Shown here: piece by piece, positions 7,059-16,109 of the stretch
Numbering within the stretch: the stretch's first letter is position 1
Layout: each line of letters starts with the position of its first letter
Assembly: GCF_003182355.1 (NCBI RefSeq)
Contig: NZ_QGTW01000007.1
Span: forward strand, 124,001 to 188,000
DNA from: Cytobacillus oceanisediminis
GTDB lineage: Bacteria > Bacillota > Bacilli > Bacillales > Cytobacillaceae
Length of the DNA: 64,000 bases
Direction: 5' to 3'
Program-made: the position numbers and the translations under genes
Notes under the pieces: model-generated
Told to the model about the DNA's origin: nothing
Databases searched by the model: none
The model's input: only the letters and a program-made list of their open reading frames with translations

Positions 7059-10035
7059 CCTTCGTAACAGACTTTATTTGTTTTTCCTGAAAATATGGTA
7101 GCAAATGTTTATGGCAGGTAAAAAGCAAAATTTGCCGGTCTGGAAGATTTTTTAACAAACTGATTATTTTCCCAGTCCGTATATGGTCAAAATTAACAAA
7201 GCTGTCATCAATAATGATCGGGAATGGATATTTTCCGTAAATAGTCATTGCCAGCGCGAGCCTAAACGAAACATATATCTGCTCCGCAGTAGCCTGGCTG
7301 AGCTCTTTTGCTTCAAAAGTTGCGCCTTCCTTGCTTTCAATAAGAAAACCGTCCCCTTCCTCTTTCGGATAAATGCGGACATAGCTGCCATTAGTTAAAT
7401 ATGAAAGGTATTCTTCTGCCTTTACAAGCATTTTAGGCAAGCGCTCATTTTTAAAGCTGCTAATCGTTTTTTCCAAAATATCCTTTGCCGCTGCATATTT
7501 GGCCCATTCCTTGGCCTCTTCCTCAAATTCTGCTTTTAAAAAAGCGAATTTGTGAAGAAGCTCAGCATAGGTCCCTCCCTCTTCAAGCAGCTGAATCTCG
7601 TATTTTACTTCTGCAAGGCTGCTTTGCAGAGAAGGGATGCTGTCACGAAGCTTGTTTAATTCTTCAGAAAGAGCATGGATAGCCAATTCTGGGCTTTCCA
7701 CATTCATATATTGGTCGATTTCATCCTGTGAGAAGGAGTGCATGTTAATTTGTTTACGGATTTGTTTAATTTGTTCATCCAGCCGTGCTAATTTTTGTGC
7801 TGCGATTCCTTTTTCACGATACTCTTCAGCAGTTTCTGTTCCTGCAAGTGCGAGCTGCTGCTCGTATTCTTTTTTAAAGTGGCCGAGTTCAGCAAGCACC
7901 GTGCTGTATTCATCCTTTAGCTCATGAAGCTTGTTTTTTCTTTCGGCCAGCTTAATATGTTTTTCCGTTTCTTCCTTTAGCCTCTTTTTTAAGAGGTAAG
8001 AAACTTCCTGGACACTGCCCTGCTGCTCCTCAAAAAGTCCTTTTAGGCTATGAAAAAGAATGAGCTTCTCTTTGATCCCCCTGGCCGCTGCAGCTTTTCT
8101 TTCCATTACATAATTTTTCTCCCTGTAGAGCGCCTTAAGCTGTTCAATAAGGCTAAAGGCCTCAGGCAAATGGGATTTGGAGATTTCAGGAGAAAGGAAC
8201 AGCAAATTCCCAAGCCCAATCATTTCTTTGTCTAAATCAGCATATTCCTTCTCCCACTTTTCAAAAGATGCAATGACTTTTTCATATTTCTCATTGGCCT
8301 GACCAAGCTGAAATTTGTATTGGAGGAACTGGCTTTGCAATTCACTGTCTCTTTTAAGCTGTGCCTCCAATTTAGCTGCATGCTGAATATCCGGCTGTTT
8401 CAATTTATCCATTAGTGAACTTTCCTTTTCAGCTAGAGCCCTTATTTCGTCTTTTATGAAGTTATCATTCTCCCCTGGCTGTTTTTTGTAAAACATGAAG
8501 CCACAAAAGGCTATTCCTATCAAACCTGCAAATGCAAGGACCCATGTTTGGCTCCATAATCCCCACCCAGACAAAACGGCAAAAAGAATTCCAAAAATAA
8601 AAAGCTGAGCTTTTTCCTGCTTTCTTTTTTCAGAGCTGTTTTTCCGCTCTTTTTCTTCAGCTTTATGGAGAAAAAGAAGCCTTTCCTGTGTATCCTGCAG
8701 CTCTTTTTCAAGAAGGTGCCTGTCCGCTGAAAGGCTCAACTTCTCCTTAATAGCTTCCCGTTCTGCTTCCGTTAGGAACTGTTTTTTCAGCCCGTCCATT
8801 TTGCTTTCGATATCCTCCAATGCGGACTTTTCCTCGTTAAAGCACTCGTCCAGCTCCTGCTTTTTTGTAAGCAGGCGACTATGGCGTATTTGAGCTTTGT
8901 TTACCTTTTCTTTCATGAACACGCTGGTGTCTATTGCTTCCAGCTGTCTTTCATCCGTTTGAATATGAAGTTTTTCCTGCAGAATTAAAATTTCCTCTGA
9001 AAGGTTTGCCAGCTTTAACGATAATTCGCTTTCTTCTTGCCTAAGCTTTTCCAATAATGGGATTCCCTCAACTGCTGCATTTATTTGCGGCTCTTTCTCC
9101 AGCAGAGCATTGTCAGGCCTATTCTTCTCCAGCTCTTTTTCAAGGGTGCTAATCCTGGCCTCCAGGCTTGTTTTACGCGCCTCGAGCGGATAAATCAAAC
9201 TTTCAAGTTTTTCAATCATTGCCAGTCCATCTGCCGGAAATGAAATGTCTTTAAATTGTTCCCTTTCCCTTTTTAGCTCTCTTTCCTCTGTAATCAGCGG
9301 GAAAATTTCCTGCCATTCCTTTAAGCGAAAAAGCTCCTGCTGGGTATGTTCCTGATCATCTTGCATCCTTGCTATTTTCTTTTCAAGTGTTTCTTTTTCA
9401 TGAAGTAAAGTCCAATACTGTTCATTTTGCTGCTCCGCTTTTTTCAGTTCCTGATGCAGCTGCTTCAGCTGCTTTAACTTTACGTTCAAACTCGGCTTTT
9501 TTCCGTTTGGCTTAAAGCGGCTTTCCAATTCTTTTTGAAGCGCGTTTTCCGCTGTTACCAGCTGGTCAGTCCCCAGTGAGCCTGCAGAAAATAAATATCG
9601 CCCCAAGTCTTCACCTTTCATTTGATTTATATTTTGCAAGCCATGGATATTAAAGGAAAAAATGGACTGAAAGAGGGATTTATCAACATGGTTAAGAAGC
9701 TCGCTTAAAAGCTCTTCCCCTCCCCTTGTTCCATCCTCAAGCATCACGCTAACGTCTCCAGCAGCCTTTCCTTTTACTCTCTCAATAACAGCCTTCCCAG
9801 CTTCAGGAAAAACCGCTATAAGCCTCCCGCCATACTTTGCCCCTTCCTTTGGCTCATACCTTAACTCTGACTGAAGCTTAGTCGGAAAGCCAAAAAGGAT
9901 GCTATGAATAAAAGACATGATGGTGGATTTGCCAGCTTCGTTTTCACCATAAATCACTTGAAAAAATTGAATATCCGAAAGACTGAAATCCGTTAACTTT
10001 CCGTATCCATAAATATGTATATCGGTAATTTTCAT
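7042..10035 (-). CDS. yhaN: SbcC/Rad50-like ATPase YhaN
   Basis: A 997-residue SMC-like ATPase. The Walker A motif GENEAGKST is at residues 30-38. Very long coiled coils fill the middle, and the Walker B region IIIDDSFVNFDHIRTG is near residue 945. Two adjacent hydrophobic segments (about 471-515) interrupt the coiled coil, as in other YhaN proteins, implying membrane association at the hinge. It starts 30 bp after yhaO with AAGGAGG and presumably forms an SbcCD/Mre11-Rad50-like nuclease complex with YhaO. Confidence 0.9.
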   Translation of the reverse strand: MKITDIHIYGYGKLTDFSLSDIQFFQVIYGENEAGKSTIMSFIHSILFGFPTKLQSELRYEPKEGAKYGGRLIAVFPEAGKAVIERVKGKAAGDVSVMLEDGTRGGEELLSELLNHVDKSLFQSIFSFNIHGLQNINQMKGEDLGRYLFSAGSLGTDQLVTAENALQKELESRFKPNGKKPSLNVKLKQLKQLHQELKKAEQQNEQYWTLLHEKETLEKKIARMQDDQEHTQQELFRLKEWQEIFPLITEERELKREREQFKDISFPADGLAMIEKLESLIYPLEARKTSLEARISTLEKELEKNRPDNALLEKEPQINAAVEGIPLLEKLRQEESELSLKLANLSEEILILQEKLHIQTDERQLEAIDTSVFMKEKVNKAQIRHSRLLTKKQELDECFNEEKSALEDIESKMDGLKKQFLTEAEREAIKEKLSLSADRHLLEKELQDTQERLLFLHKAEEKERKNSSEKRKQEKAQLFIFGILFAVLSGWGLWSQTWVLAFAGLIGIAFCGFMFYKKQPGENDNFIKDEIRALAEKESSLMDKLKQPDIQHAAKLEAQLKRDSELQSQFLQYKFQLGQANEKYEKVIASFEKWEKEYADLDKEMIGLGNLLFLSPEISKSHLPEAFSLIEQLKALYREKNYVMERKAAAARGIKEKLILFHSLKGLFEEQQGSVQEVSYLLKKRLKEETEKHIKLAERKNKLHELKDEYSTVLAELGHFKKEYEQQLALAGTETAEEYREKGIAAQKLARLDEQIKQIRKQINMHSFSQDEIDQYMNVESPELAIHALSEELNKLRDSIPSLQSSLAEVKYEIQLLEEGGTYAELLHKFAFLKAEFEEEAKEWAKYAAAKDILEKTISSFKNERLPKMLVKAEEYLSYLTNGSYVRIYPKEEGDGFLIESKEGATFEAKELSQATAEQIYVSFRLALAMTIYGKYPFPIIIDDSFVNFDHIRTGKIISLLKNLPDRQILLFTCHKHLLPYFQEKQIKSVTKEKLPV

Positions 10036-10065
10036 ATCCCCGCCTCCTTCAATATATACTGCTGT

Positions 10066-11292
10066 TTAAGCATGCTCTTTGTATAGAAGGTCCACAAGCA
10101 GGGCCTCCGCTTCCCCGGCAAGCCTGCGCTTTTCATCCTCATGAATGTCTCCCAAATATTTTCCTGCCAGCGGGTGCCCATACAAAGGGAGGGTACTTTC
10201 GCTAATATCTGCAACTTGCTCTGCTGTTTTAAAAAGCTCGCTGAAAAAATCGGATTCATATGCCAGCTTTTCTTTACTCCAGATTCTTTTTTCATTTACA
10301 GCAAGATTGGAGACCCACACGAATGATTCCTCTTCTATTTCTTCCTCCTGCAAGGCGTCAAGCAGCTCACCATTTTCAATACTTTTTATTTCGTGCCTAG
10401 CAAGGCTGACATTGTTTAATGTCAGATTAACTATTGTCCCCTTCGTGTTCTGCCTCATATCTTCCATCAGGCATTTACACATACCGAATAGATCATGAAA
10501 AGAATCAGCATTTGAAGCATCCACTTTCGCTTCTTCCCATATTACAGCAGACGCTTCCAGGAACTCTGTCTTTGCACCCGATTCAGTCAATTCAACTAAG
10601 TAGTATCCTTTCGGACCAGTTTCTTTCCGGTTTCGTCCCTGTATATTGCCGGGATAAATGGCTGGTGGCTGTTCGTTTAATGTTTCCCGTTTATGTATAT
10701 GGCCGAGAGCCCAATAATCAAAGTCTTTTTCAAGCAAATCCTTTAATCGGAATGGAGCATATTTATCATGCTCACTGCTGCCTTCAAAATGGCCATGAAG
10801 GATCCCGATATGCAAGTCGGCTCCATCCTTCCTAGTGTAACGGTCAATCATACGCTCCAGCACATGTCTCCTCGGATAGCTGAAACCATATAAATGGACA
10901 GAGGTGCCATTTTTAACTGTATGCTTCATCACTTCAACTTCATGGGAAAAAACATGGACATTATCGGGCATTGGCATATGGACCCAGCGCCCTTCCATAT
11001 GATCATGGTTTCCATGTACCGCAAAAACAGGAATCCCTCTTTCAGCGAGCCGTTCCATCTCTTTGCGAAAGCGGATCTGCGCCCTGATGCTCCTGTCTTC
11101 CCCATCAAACAAATCCCCAGCCAGAATGACAAAATCCACTGAATGGATAATAGCTGCATCAACAATTTTGGAAAATGCCGCAAACGTGCTTTCCTGAAGC
11201 CTTTTAAAAATAGCAGGAGGCAAACTCTTCAATCCGGCCATTGGACTATCCAGATGCAAATCAGCAGCATGAATAAACGTTACCCTCTTCAT
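10066..11292 (-). CDS. yhaO: SbcD/Mre11-like nuclease YhaO
   Basis: A 408-residue calcineurin-like phosphoesterase. The metal-binding motifs appear in order: DLHLDSP (residues 9-15), GDLFDG, GNHDH and GHIHKRE. ATG 11292 is chosen because AAAGGAAG lies at the right distance and the mature N-terminus then begins MKRVTFIHAADLHLD; ATG 11322 has no SD. First gene of the yhaO-yhaN operon. By family it should be the nuclease subunit processing DNA ends or hairpins. Confidence 0.92.
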   Translation of the reverse strand: MKRVTFIHAADLHLDSPMAGLKSLPPAIFKRLQESTFAAFSKIVDAAIIHSVDFVILAGDLFDGEDRSIRAQIRFRKEMERLAERGIPVFAVHGNHDHMEGRWVHMPMPDNVHVFSHEVEVMKHTVKNGTSVHLYGFSYPRRHVLERMIDRYTRKDGADLHIGILHGHFEGSSEHDKYAPFRLKDLLEKDFDYWALGHIHKRETLNEQPPAIYPGNIQGRNRKETGPKGYYLVELTESGAKTEFLEASAVIWEEAKVDASNADSFHDLFGMCKCLMEDMRQNTKGTIVNLTLNNVSLARHEIKSIENGELLDALQEEEIEEESFVWVSNLAVNEKRIWSKEKLAYESDFFSELFKTAEQVADISESTLPLYGHPLAGKYLGDIHEDEKRRLAGEAEALLVDLLYKEHA

Positions 11293-11404
11293 ATAAACTT
11301 CCTTTCGTTCCTTTTCTTTCATTTTAACTCATCCAAAAAGCGAATGCACGTTCCTATTAAAAATAGTTGTTAAACTCATTTTTTCCAAGTCCTGTTAAAC
11401 TCCC

Positions 11405-11624
11405 CTGCTGACTTCCAATCCAGACGCTCAGCGAACCGCGGGCGGTCCTTGAGCCTTCTCCGCGCATTCGCGCCTGCGGGATCTACCGCTGACACGCTTT
11501 TCCAGCAAGACAATAATAAGCATCCTCAAATAAACACCGCACGAAGAAAATGCGAATGCATTTCCGAGGATCTCGCATCCTTCGCTCCAATCAACAGGGC
11601 GCCAAAATCAACGATAATCTTTAA
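11405..11624 (-). repeat. Dispersed intergenic repeat, copy B
   Basis: Reverse-orientation copy. Boundaries are CTGCTGACTT near 11405 and AATCAACAG at 11589-11597, with the outer flank GCCAAAATCAACGAT beyond. The inner CTTCGTGCGGTGTTTATTT and GAGATCCTCGGAAATGC segments (read on the minus strand) match copies A and F. It fills most of the gap between yhaO and the LysE-like gene. Confidence 0.75.
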
Positions 11625-11752
11625 CCTAAAATGTTTGAGGAAAAACACCCTATCCGGTTTTAACCATGGAGGCTTGTGCATAAAAATGTACAAGTACTCT
11701 TTCCAGGGGCTGTAATTGCTTCCTGCGGAAAAATAAATGGGCGGAGTGGTCA

Positions 11753-12388
11753 TTGTTGGGAATTGGAATTTACTTAAGTTATGTTTTTCTAGGACTGTCA
11801 TTAGCAGCTCCAATCGGTCCGGTTAACGCAGTAAGACTTGAAAAAGGCATTAAAAACGGGTTTTGGCATGCCTGGATTGTCGGGGTCGGCTCCATGTTTG
11901 CGGATGCCTTTTATATGCTGATAGTATACCTCGGCCTTGTGCACTTTTTAGACACCCCAATCGTACAGATCTTTCTTTGGCTTTTTGGCGGATTTATTCT
12001 CTTATATACAGGCTTCGAGAGCATTATAAATGCCAATAAAATCTCCATTAACTACGTCCGCAGCAAAGATTCGTTGTTCAAATGTTTTTTTTCCGGCTTC
12101 ATTATGTCCGTTTCAAGTCCACTTTCAATCCTGTTCTGGCTGGGCATTTACGGATCAGTTCTGGCAAAAACAGCGGCAGCTTATGGGAAAGCCGAGCTCT
12201 TTTTATACAGCACGATGGTTTTTATAGGACTAATGCTCTGGGATCTTTTTGTAGCAGGGCTGACAACAGGCTTCCGCAAGTTCCTGACATCGAAAGGAAT
12301 TATCCTCATCTCCATCCTCTCTGGATTATCCCTGATCGGATTTGGCGTTTACTTTGCATTTGAAGGATTAAAAGCATTGTTCGCCTAA
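11753..12388 (+). CDS. LysE/RhtB-family exporter
   Basis: A 211-residue membrane protein with six likely helices and the LysE-family N-terminal signature PIGPVNAVRLEKGIKNGFWH. Members export amino acids or related metabolites; the substrate here is unknown. The start is TTG 11753, placed after GGCGGAGTGG; no ATG lies close enough to preserve the first helix. It is monocistronic, facing yhaP with a shared terminator. Confidence 0.85.
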   Translation: MLGIGIYLSYVFLGLSLAAPIGPVNAVRLEKGIKNGFWHAWIVGVGSMFADAFYMLIVYLGLVHFLDTPIVQIFLWLFGGFILLYTGFESIINANKISINYVRSKDSLFKCFFSGFIMSVSSPLSILFWLGIYGSVLAKTAAAYGKAELFLYSTMVFIGLMLWDLFVAGLTTGFRKFLTSKGIILISILSGLSLIGFGVYFAFEGLKALFA

Positions 12389-12403
12389 AATCTTTGAGCA
12401 ATA

Positions 12404-12429
12404 AAAAAAGCTCCGCTTGGAGCTTTTTT
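12404..12429. terminator. Bidirectional terminator between convergent genes
   Basis: AAAAAAGCTCC-gctt-GGAGCTTTTTT between the LysE-like gene and yhaP. Confidence 0.9.
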
Positions 12430-12434
12430 CTTTA

Positions 12435-13685
12435 TTATTCATTTTTGGTTAGCTGAAGGGCTTTTTTAATATCTTTAAAAGAGTTGGATTTACCATACAT
12501 CAGTACGCCGCCCCTATAGACTCTTGCGCCAAACACAGCCAATATCGCAATGGTCACCAGAAGAATAAGAATGCCCAGTATAGGTTCCCAAGCAGGCAGG
12601 GACAGCATTCCCACCCTCATGAACATAAGCATTGGAGTAAAGAATGGAATATAAGATGTGATCGTCACAAATGGCGCTTCCGGCTTGTTTAAACCGAACA
12701 TGGCAATCATAAAGCCTGCGACAACCATCATCGTCATCGGTGTAATCATCTGCTGAATATCTTCTATCCTGCTGACAAGCGAACCAAGAAAAGCTGCCAA
12801 TGTTGCATACAGAAAATATCCTAGCAGGAAAAAGATGAGTGCATAGGCGATTGTGGAAGCAGGAATATCCCCAAATCCGAAGAATTCAAAAAAGCCGCCT
12901 TCCATTGAATCGAGATTTTGTTTGATTGAATAATAGCCTGCCAGTAAAATCAATGCCATCTGTGTCAGGCTGAGCAGCCCGATCCCCAGTATTTTGGCAA
13001 ACATCTGCTTGATCGGCGACACACTTGAAATTAGAATTTCCATCACCCGGGAGGACTTTTCCGTTGCTACTTCCATGGCAATCATATTTGCATACATGAT
13101 AACGGCAAAATAGATGACAAATAAAAGTACATATACAAGGCCTCTCGCCTGGTTTAGCTCTTCCTTTGTTTTAGCATTTTTCTCCAGGGCTATTTGGTTA
13201 AAATCAACCGGCTCATATAGTTTTCCCAGCTGGTCAGGAGTAAGGTTGATTTGTGAAGCAGCCAGCTGGGTTTTCAGCTGCTGCAGTCCGCTCTGCAATT
13301 CGGAAGGAACGGCAGAATCAGCAATGCTCCTTGCTTTATAGGTTGCTTCGGGGAGATTTTCATTGTCAAAAGACAACAGCAGCAGGCCCTTATATCCACC
13401 GGCATTGACAGCATCTTCTCCTCCTTTTTCTGTGCCTTTATAGGCTTCTAATTGAATGTCTTTATTTATCACCTTCATTTGTTCTTCTAAAGGACTAAAT
13501 AGCACACCAGACTGGTCAATTACCGCTATTTTTTCTGTATTATCTTTATTAAAAAAGTCAATAATCCCAGATAAATTTGCAAGGCCAACCACAATCAATA
13601 CAGTAATAATGGTCGTAATAATAAACGATTTGGTTTTCAGCTTGCTAAGATAGGTATGAAGAAGAATAGTCATAAAATTATTCAT
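12435..13685 (-). CDS. yhaP: ABC-2 type exporter permease YhaP
   Basis: A 416-residue NatB-like permease. It has one N-terminal helix (about 20-40), a large extracytoplasmic domain (about 45-170), then five or six C-terminal helices with EVATEKSSRVMEILISSVSP before the second helix pair. ATG 13685 overlaps the yhaQ stop by 8 nt and follows an AGGTG site; the longer GTG start lies inside that site. With YhaQ it forms an efflux pump of the Na+/drug exporter type; the substrate is not shown. Confidence 0.9.
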   Translation of the reverse strand: MNNFMTILLHTYLSKLKTKSFIITTIITVLIVVGLANLSGIIDFFNKDNTEKIAVIDQSGVLFSPLEEQMKVINKDIQLEAYKGTEKGGEDAVNAGGYKGLLLLSFDNENLPEATYKARSIADSAVPSELQSGLQQLKTQLAASQINLTPDQLGKLYEPVDFNQIALEKNAKTKEELNQARGLVYVLLFVIYFAVIMYANMIAMEVATEKSSRVMEILISSVSPIKQMFAKILGIGLLSLTQMALILLAGYYSIKQNLDSMEGGFFEFFGFGDIPASTIAYALIFFLLGYFLYATLAAFLGSLVSRIEDIQQMITPMTMMVVAGFMIAMFGLNKPEAPFVTITSYIPFFTPMLMFMRVGMLSLPAWEPILGILILLVTIAILAVFGARVYRGGVLMYGKSNSFKDIKKALQLTKNE

Positions 13686-14577
13686 AGGAAGCACCTGCCT
13701 TTTCTATGAAAATGTCATTCAGGGATGGTTCCTCCAGTACAAACTTACGGACAAAGCCCTTCGCGGCAATCTCCTTAAATATTCCCTCAGCCGTTTCCTC
13801 TCCTGAAATCTGCAGATGTATTCCTTCCGCAGTCTGTCTTGCCTTAGTTACACCAGGGCTATTGGCCAAAAAGGTTAAATCATAATCGGCGTGGATCACA
13901 AGATTTTTCTTTCCAAAGGAGCGTTTAATTTCTTTAAGAGAACCATGGACGACAGGCCTGCCTTTCTGCATAATACATAAATGCTCGCAAAGTTCTTCCA
14001 CGTGTTCCATCCGGTGGGAAGAAAAAACAATCGTGGTACCATTGTCTTTTAGTTCCAAAACCGCTTCCTTCATCTGCTCCACATTAACAGGATCAAGCCC
14101 GCTGAAGGGTTCATCCAGAATCAGAAGCTTCGGTTTGTGAATGACAGCCGTAATGAATTGGATCTTCTGCTGGTTTCCTTTTGAAAGCTCCTCCACCTTT
14201 TTATTCGCATTTTCAGGGACTTTAAAGCGCTCAAGCCAATAGCTTAATTCCTTTAAAGAATCCTGCTTGGCCATCCCTCTAAGCTTCGCAAGATAAACAA
14301 TCTGGTCCTTTACCTTAAGCTTAGGATACAATCCTCTTTCTTCAGGAAGGTACCCGATAAGCCGACTGGTTGAATAATCAATACGCTTTCCGTTCCAGGT
14401 GATCTTCCCTCCGCTTGAATCCAGTAATCCCAGAATCATCCGAAACGTAGTCGTTTTACCTGCCCCGTTTGCTCCAAGAAACCCAAACATCTCACTCTCG
14501 GGAATCGACAGGGACAAATCATCAACAGCCGTAAACTGGCCAAAACGCTTTGTAACATGTTCAAGCTGCAATGCCAT
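13678..14577 (-). CDS. yhaQ: ABC transporter ATP-binding protein YhaQ
   Basis: A 299-residue ATPase. Walker A GANGAGKTT is near residue 35, the signature ELSKGNQQKIQF near 140, Walker B LLILDEPFSGLDP and the switch His in VFSSHRMEH. The C-terminal about 80 residues form the extra domain seen in NatA-type proteins. GGAGGAG precedes the ATG. It is first in a two-gene operon, translationally coupled to yhaP. Confidence 0.92.
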   Translation of the reverse strand: MALQLEHVTKRFGQFTAVDDLSLSIPESEMFGFLGANGAGKTTTFRMILGLLDSSGGKITWNGKRIDYSTSRLIGYLPEERGLYPKLKVKDQIVYLAKLRGMAKQDSLKELSYWLERFKVPENANKKVEELSKGNQQKIQFITAVIHKPKLLILDEPFSGLDPVNVEQMKEAVLELKDNGTTIVFSSHRMEHVEELCEHLCIMQKGRPVVHGSLKEIKRSFGKKNLVIHADYDLTFLANSPGVTKARQTAEGIHLQISGEETAEGIFKEIAAKGFVRKFVLEEPSLNDIFIEKAGASYE

Positions 14578-14639
14578 TTTCTAACTCCTCCTTTGCCTAA
14601 TTGGTAATACGGACAAAAGGAGAAAAAGGTTCAATTTTC

Positions 14640-14860
14640 CATAAAAAAATATTAAAGGTAAAATTCCGATAGCGGATAGTAGGTTTTTCTTCCGTATAGG
14701 AACCATTCGTTTTGGATTAAGGCTATTAGCCATTTTTTTCTGCTGCCACGGGAACTATTCACTCCGATTAGTGCCCTTTAGAACGGGTTTCCTCCTGAAA
14801 CGGGAAACTTTATTTCCGATTAGTGCCATTCAGCTTGGATGAGGGTCTGTCTAATAAATT
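14640..14860. repeat. Degenerate phrase array in the yhaQ-yhzD gap
   Basis: The 350-bp gap between the divergent yhaQ and yhzD holds no gene. It contains imperfect repeats of TCCGATTAGTGCC (near 14774 and 14816), shorter echoes such as TTCCGATAGCGG and TTCCGTATAGG, and two AACGGG phrases. The spacing is roughly 20-45 bp. It resembles the arrays at 19.6, 24.9, 40.3 and 48.9 kb, each with its own phrase. Confidence 0.45.
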
Positions 14861-14935
14861 TCTTTTGCACATTTATAGAAATTATGCAAGAATAATAGTA
14901 ACTATCTGAATTTTATAACAAAGGAGTTTATGAGA

Positions 14936-15121
14936 ATGAAAACTTACAAACTTACAGCATTTGAACTGGACGGGGAAAAGATTTTGGACGAGTCCTTCCA
15001 GGCATCTAATGATGATGAAGCAAAGGGCCTCGGCGAAAAAATGCTGAAGGAAAAGGGATTGGATGAAAAAACTCACCGCTGTACTTCTCCAGAAGGAAAA
15101 CTTATTTTGTTTCATAGATAA
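14936..15121 (+). CDS. yhzD: YhzD-like small protein
   Basis: A 61-residue acidic soluble protein starting MKTYKLTAFELDGEKI, with no membrane segment, resembling B. subtilis YhzD in length and location. ATG 14936 is favoured over ATG 14930 because AAGGAG is only 3 nt from the latter. Function unknown. Confidence 0.7.
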   Translation: MKTYKLTAFELDGEKILDESFQASNDDEAKGLGEKMLKEKGLDEKTHRCTSPEGKLILFHR

Positions 15122-15156
15122 AAAAAAGCAAAGAGCCCAGGCTCTTTGCTTTTTTC
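15122..15156. terminator. Bidirectional terminator yhzD / yhaR
   Basis: AAAAAAGCAAAGAGCC-cagg-CTCTTTGCTTTTTT. Confidence 0.9.
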
Positions 15157-15167
15157 TTTAAATCTAT

Positions 15168-15959
15168 TTATTTTCCTTTAAAGACAGGATTCCTTTTTTC
15201 AATAAAAGCCTTGATGCCTTCCTGATGATCCTCGGTTTGTCTCATCTTATGCTGACCAAGTTTTTCCAGCTCCAGCACTTTTAATAAAAGAGGACGGTTT
15301 TTATCTGCAAGGATTTTCTTCGTCTTGATCATGGCTTCTGTTGGGCTGTTAAGCCATTTGCTTAGCTTTGAATCAACAGCGGTGCTTAATTCGTCTTCAG
15401 CCACTTCATGAATAAGGCCTATATGCAGCGCTTCGTCCGCAGAAAGTACTTTTCCTTCCCAGATTAATTGCTTGGCTTTATCTTCACCAATACGCTGCTG
15501 GAGGAAGAAATGAGAGCCTCCATCAGGGATCAATCCTATACCAATAAAATTCATTGCCAGTTTGCTTGATTTCTCCGCCAAAATATAATCTGTTGCTAAT
15601 GCAAGGCTGAATCCAAGACCGGCAGCTGCCCCTGTAACTGTACTCATGGTCAGCTTCGGCATGCTGTAAAGGGTTACAACCAGCTCATTAATACAATCCA
15701 TAACCGAAGAGAAATCGCTTTCATCCGCTTCCAAAAGCATCGTTTTAATATCTCCGCCTGAGGAAAATGCACGGCCGTTTCCTTTTAAGACAACGATGTC
15801 GACCTCATCCATATGGCTTACTTCCTTCATTACTGCCAATAAACCTTTTAGCATTTCAATATTTAATGCATTTAATGATTCCGGCCTGTTCATCTCAACG
15901 GTTGCAACACGCCCATCGATTTGCAGATTGACAGTATCTGTTATAAAATCTATTGCCAA
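15168..15959 (-). CDS. yhaR: Enoyl-CoA hydratase/isomerase YhaR
   Basis: A 263-residue crotonase-fold enzyme. The oxyanion-hole loops are visible as GNGRAFSSGGDIK and TGAAAGLGFSLALATDYILA, followed by LIPDGGSHFFLQQRIG. The family hydrates or isomerises enoyl-CoA thioesters in fatty acid or phenylacetate degradation; the substrate is unknown. It starts with TTG 15959 after AAGGAGGGGAAGGATT. The next gene upstream is an acyl-CoA ligase, but a terminator separates them. Confidence 0.88.
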   Translation of the reverse strand: MAIDFITDTVNLQIDGRVATVEMNRPESLNALNIEMLKGLLAVMKEVSHMDEVDIVVLKGNGRAFSSGGDIKTMLLEADESDFSSVMDCINELVVTLYSMPKLTMSTVTGAAAGLGFSLALATDYILAEKSSKLAMNFIGIGLIPDGGSHFFLQQRIGEDKAKQLIWEGKVLSADEALHIGLIHEVAEDELSTAVDSKLSKWLNSPTEAMIKTKKILADKNRPLLLKVLELEKLGQHKMRQTEDHQEGIKAFIEKRNPVFKGK

Positions 15960-16065
15960 AATCCTTCCCCTCCTTTTCTACGCTTCTTTTATTATAAAGA
16001 GTATTATTATATTTAAAAAGCATTATGTCTAAAAATTTTAAATTTTGTCATTTATTTTCATAGAT

Positions 16066-16100
16066 AAAGGGCAGCACCTAAAATAAGGATGCTGCCCTTT
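16066..16100 (-). terminator. Terminator after the acyl-CoA ligase gene
   Basis: AAAGGGCAGCACC / GGATGCTGCCCTTT, with one mismatch and flanking A/T runs. Confidence 0.8.
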
Positions 16101-16109
16101 ATAAATTTA

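Noticed and set aside
10145..10835. Antisense frames over yhaO of up to 133 codons
   Set aside because: They lie entirely inside a well-supported gene, without SD or family features.
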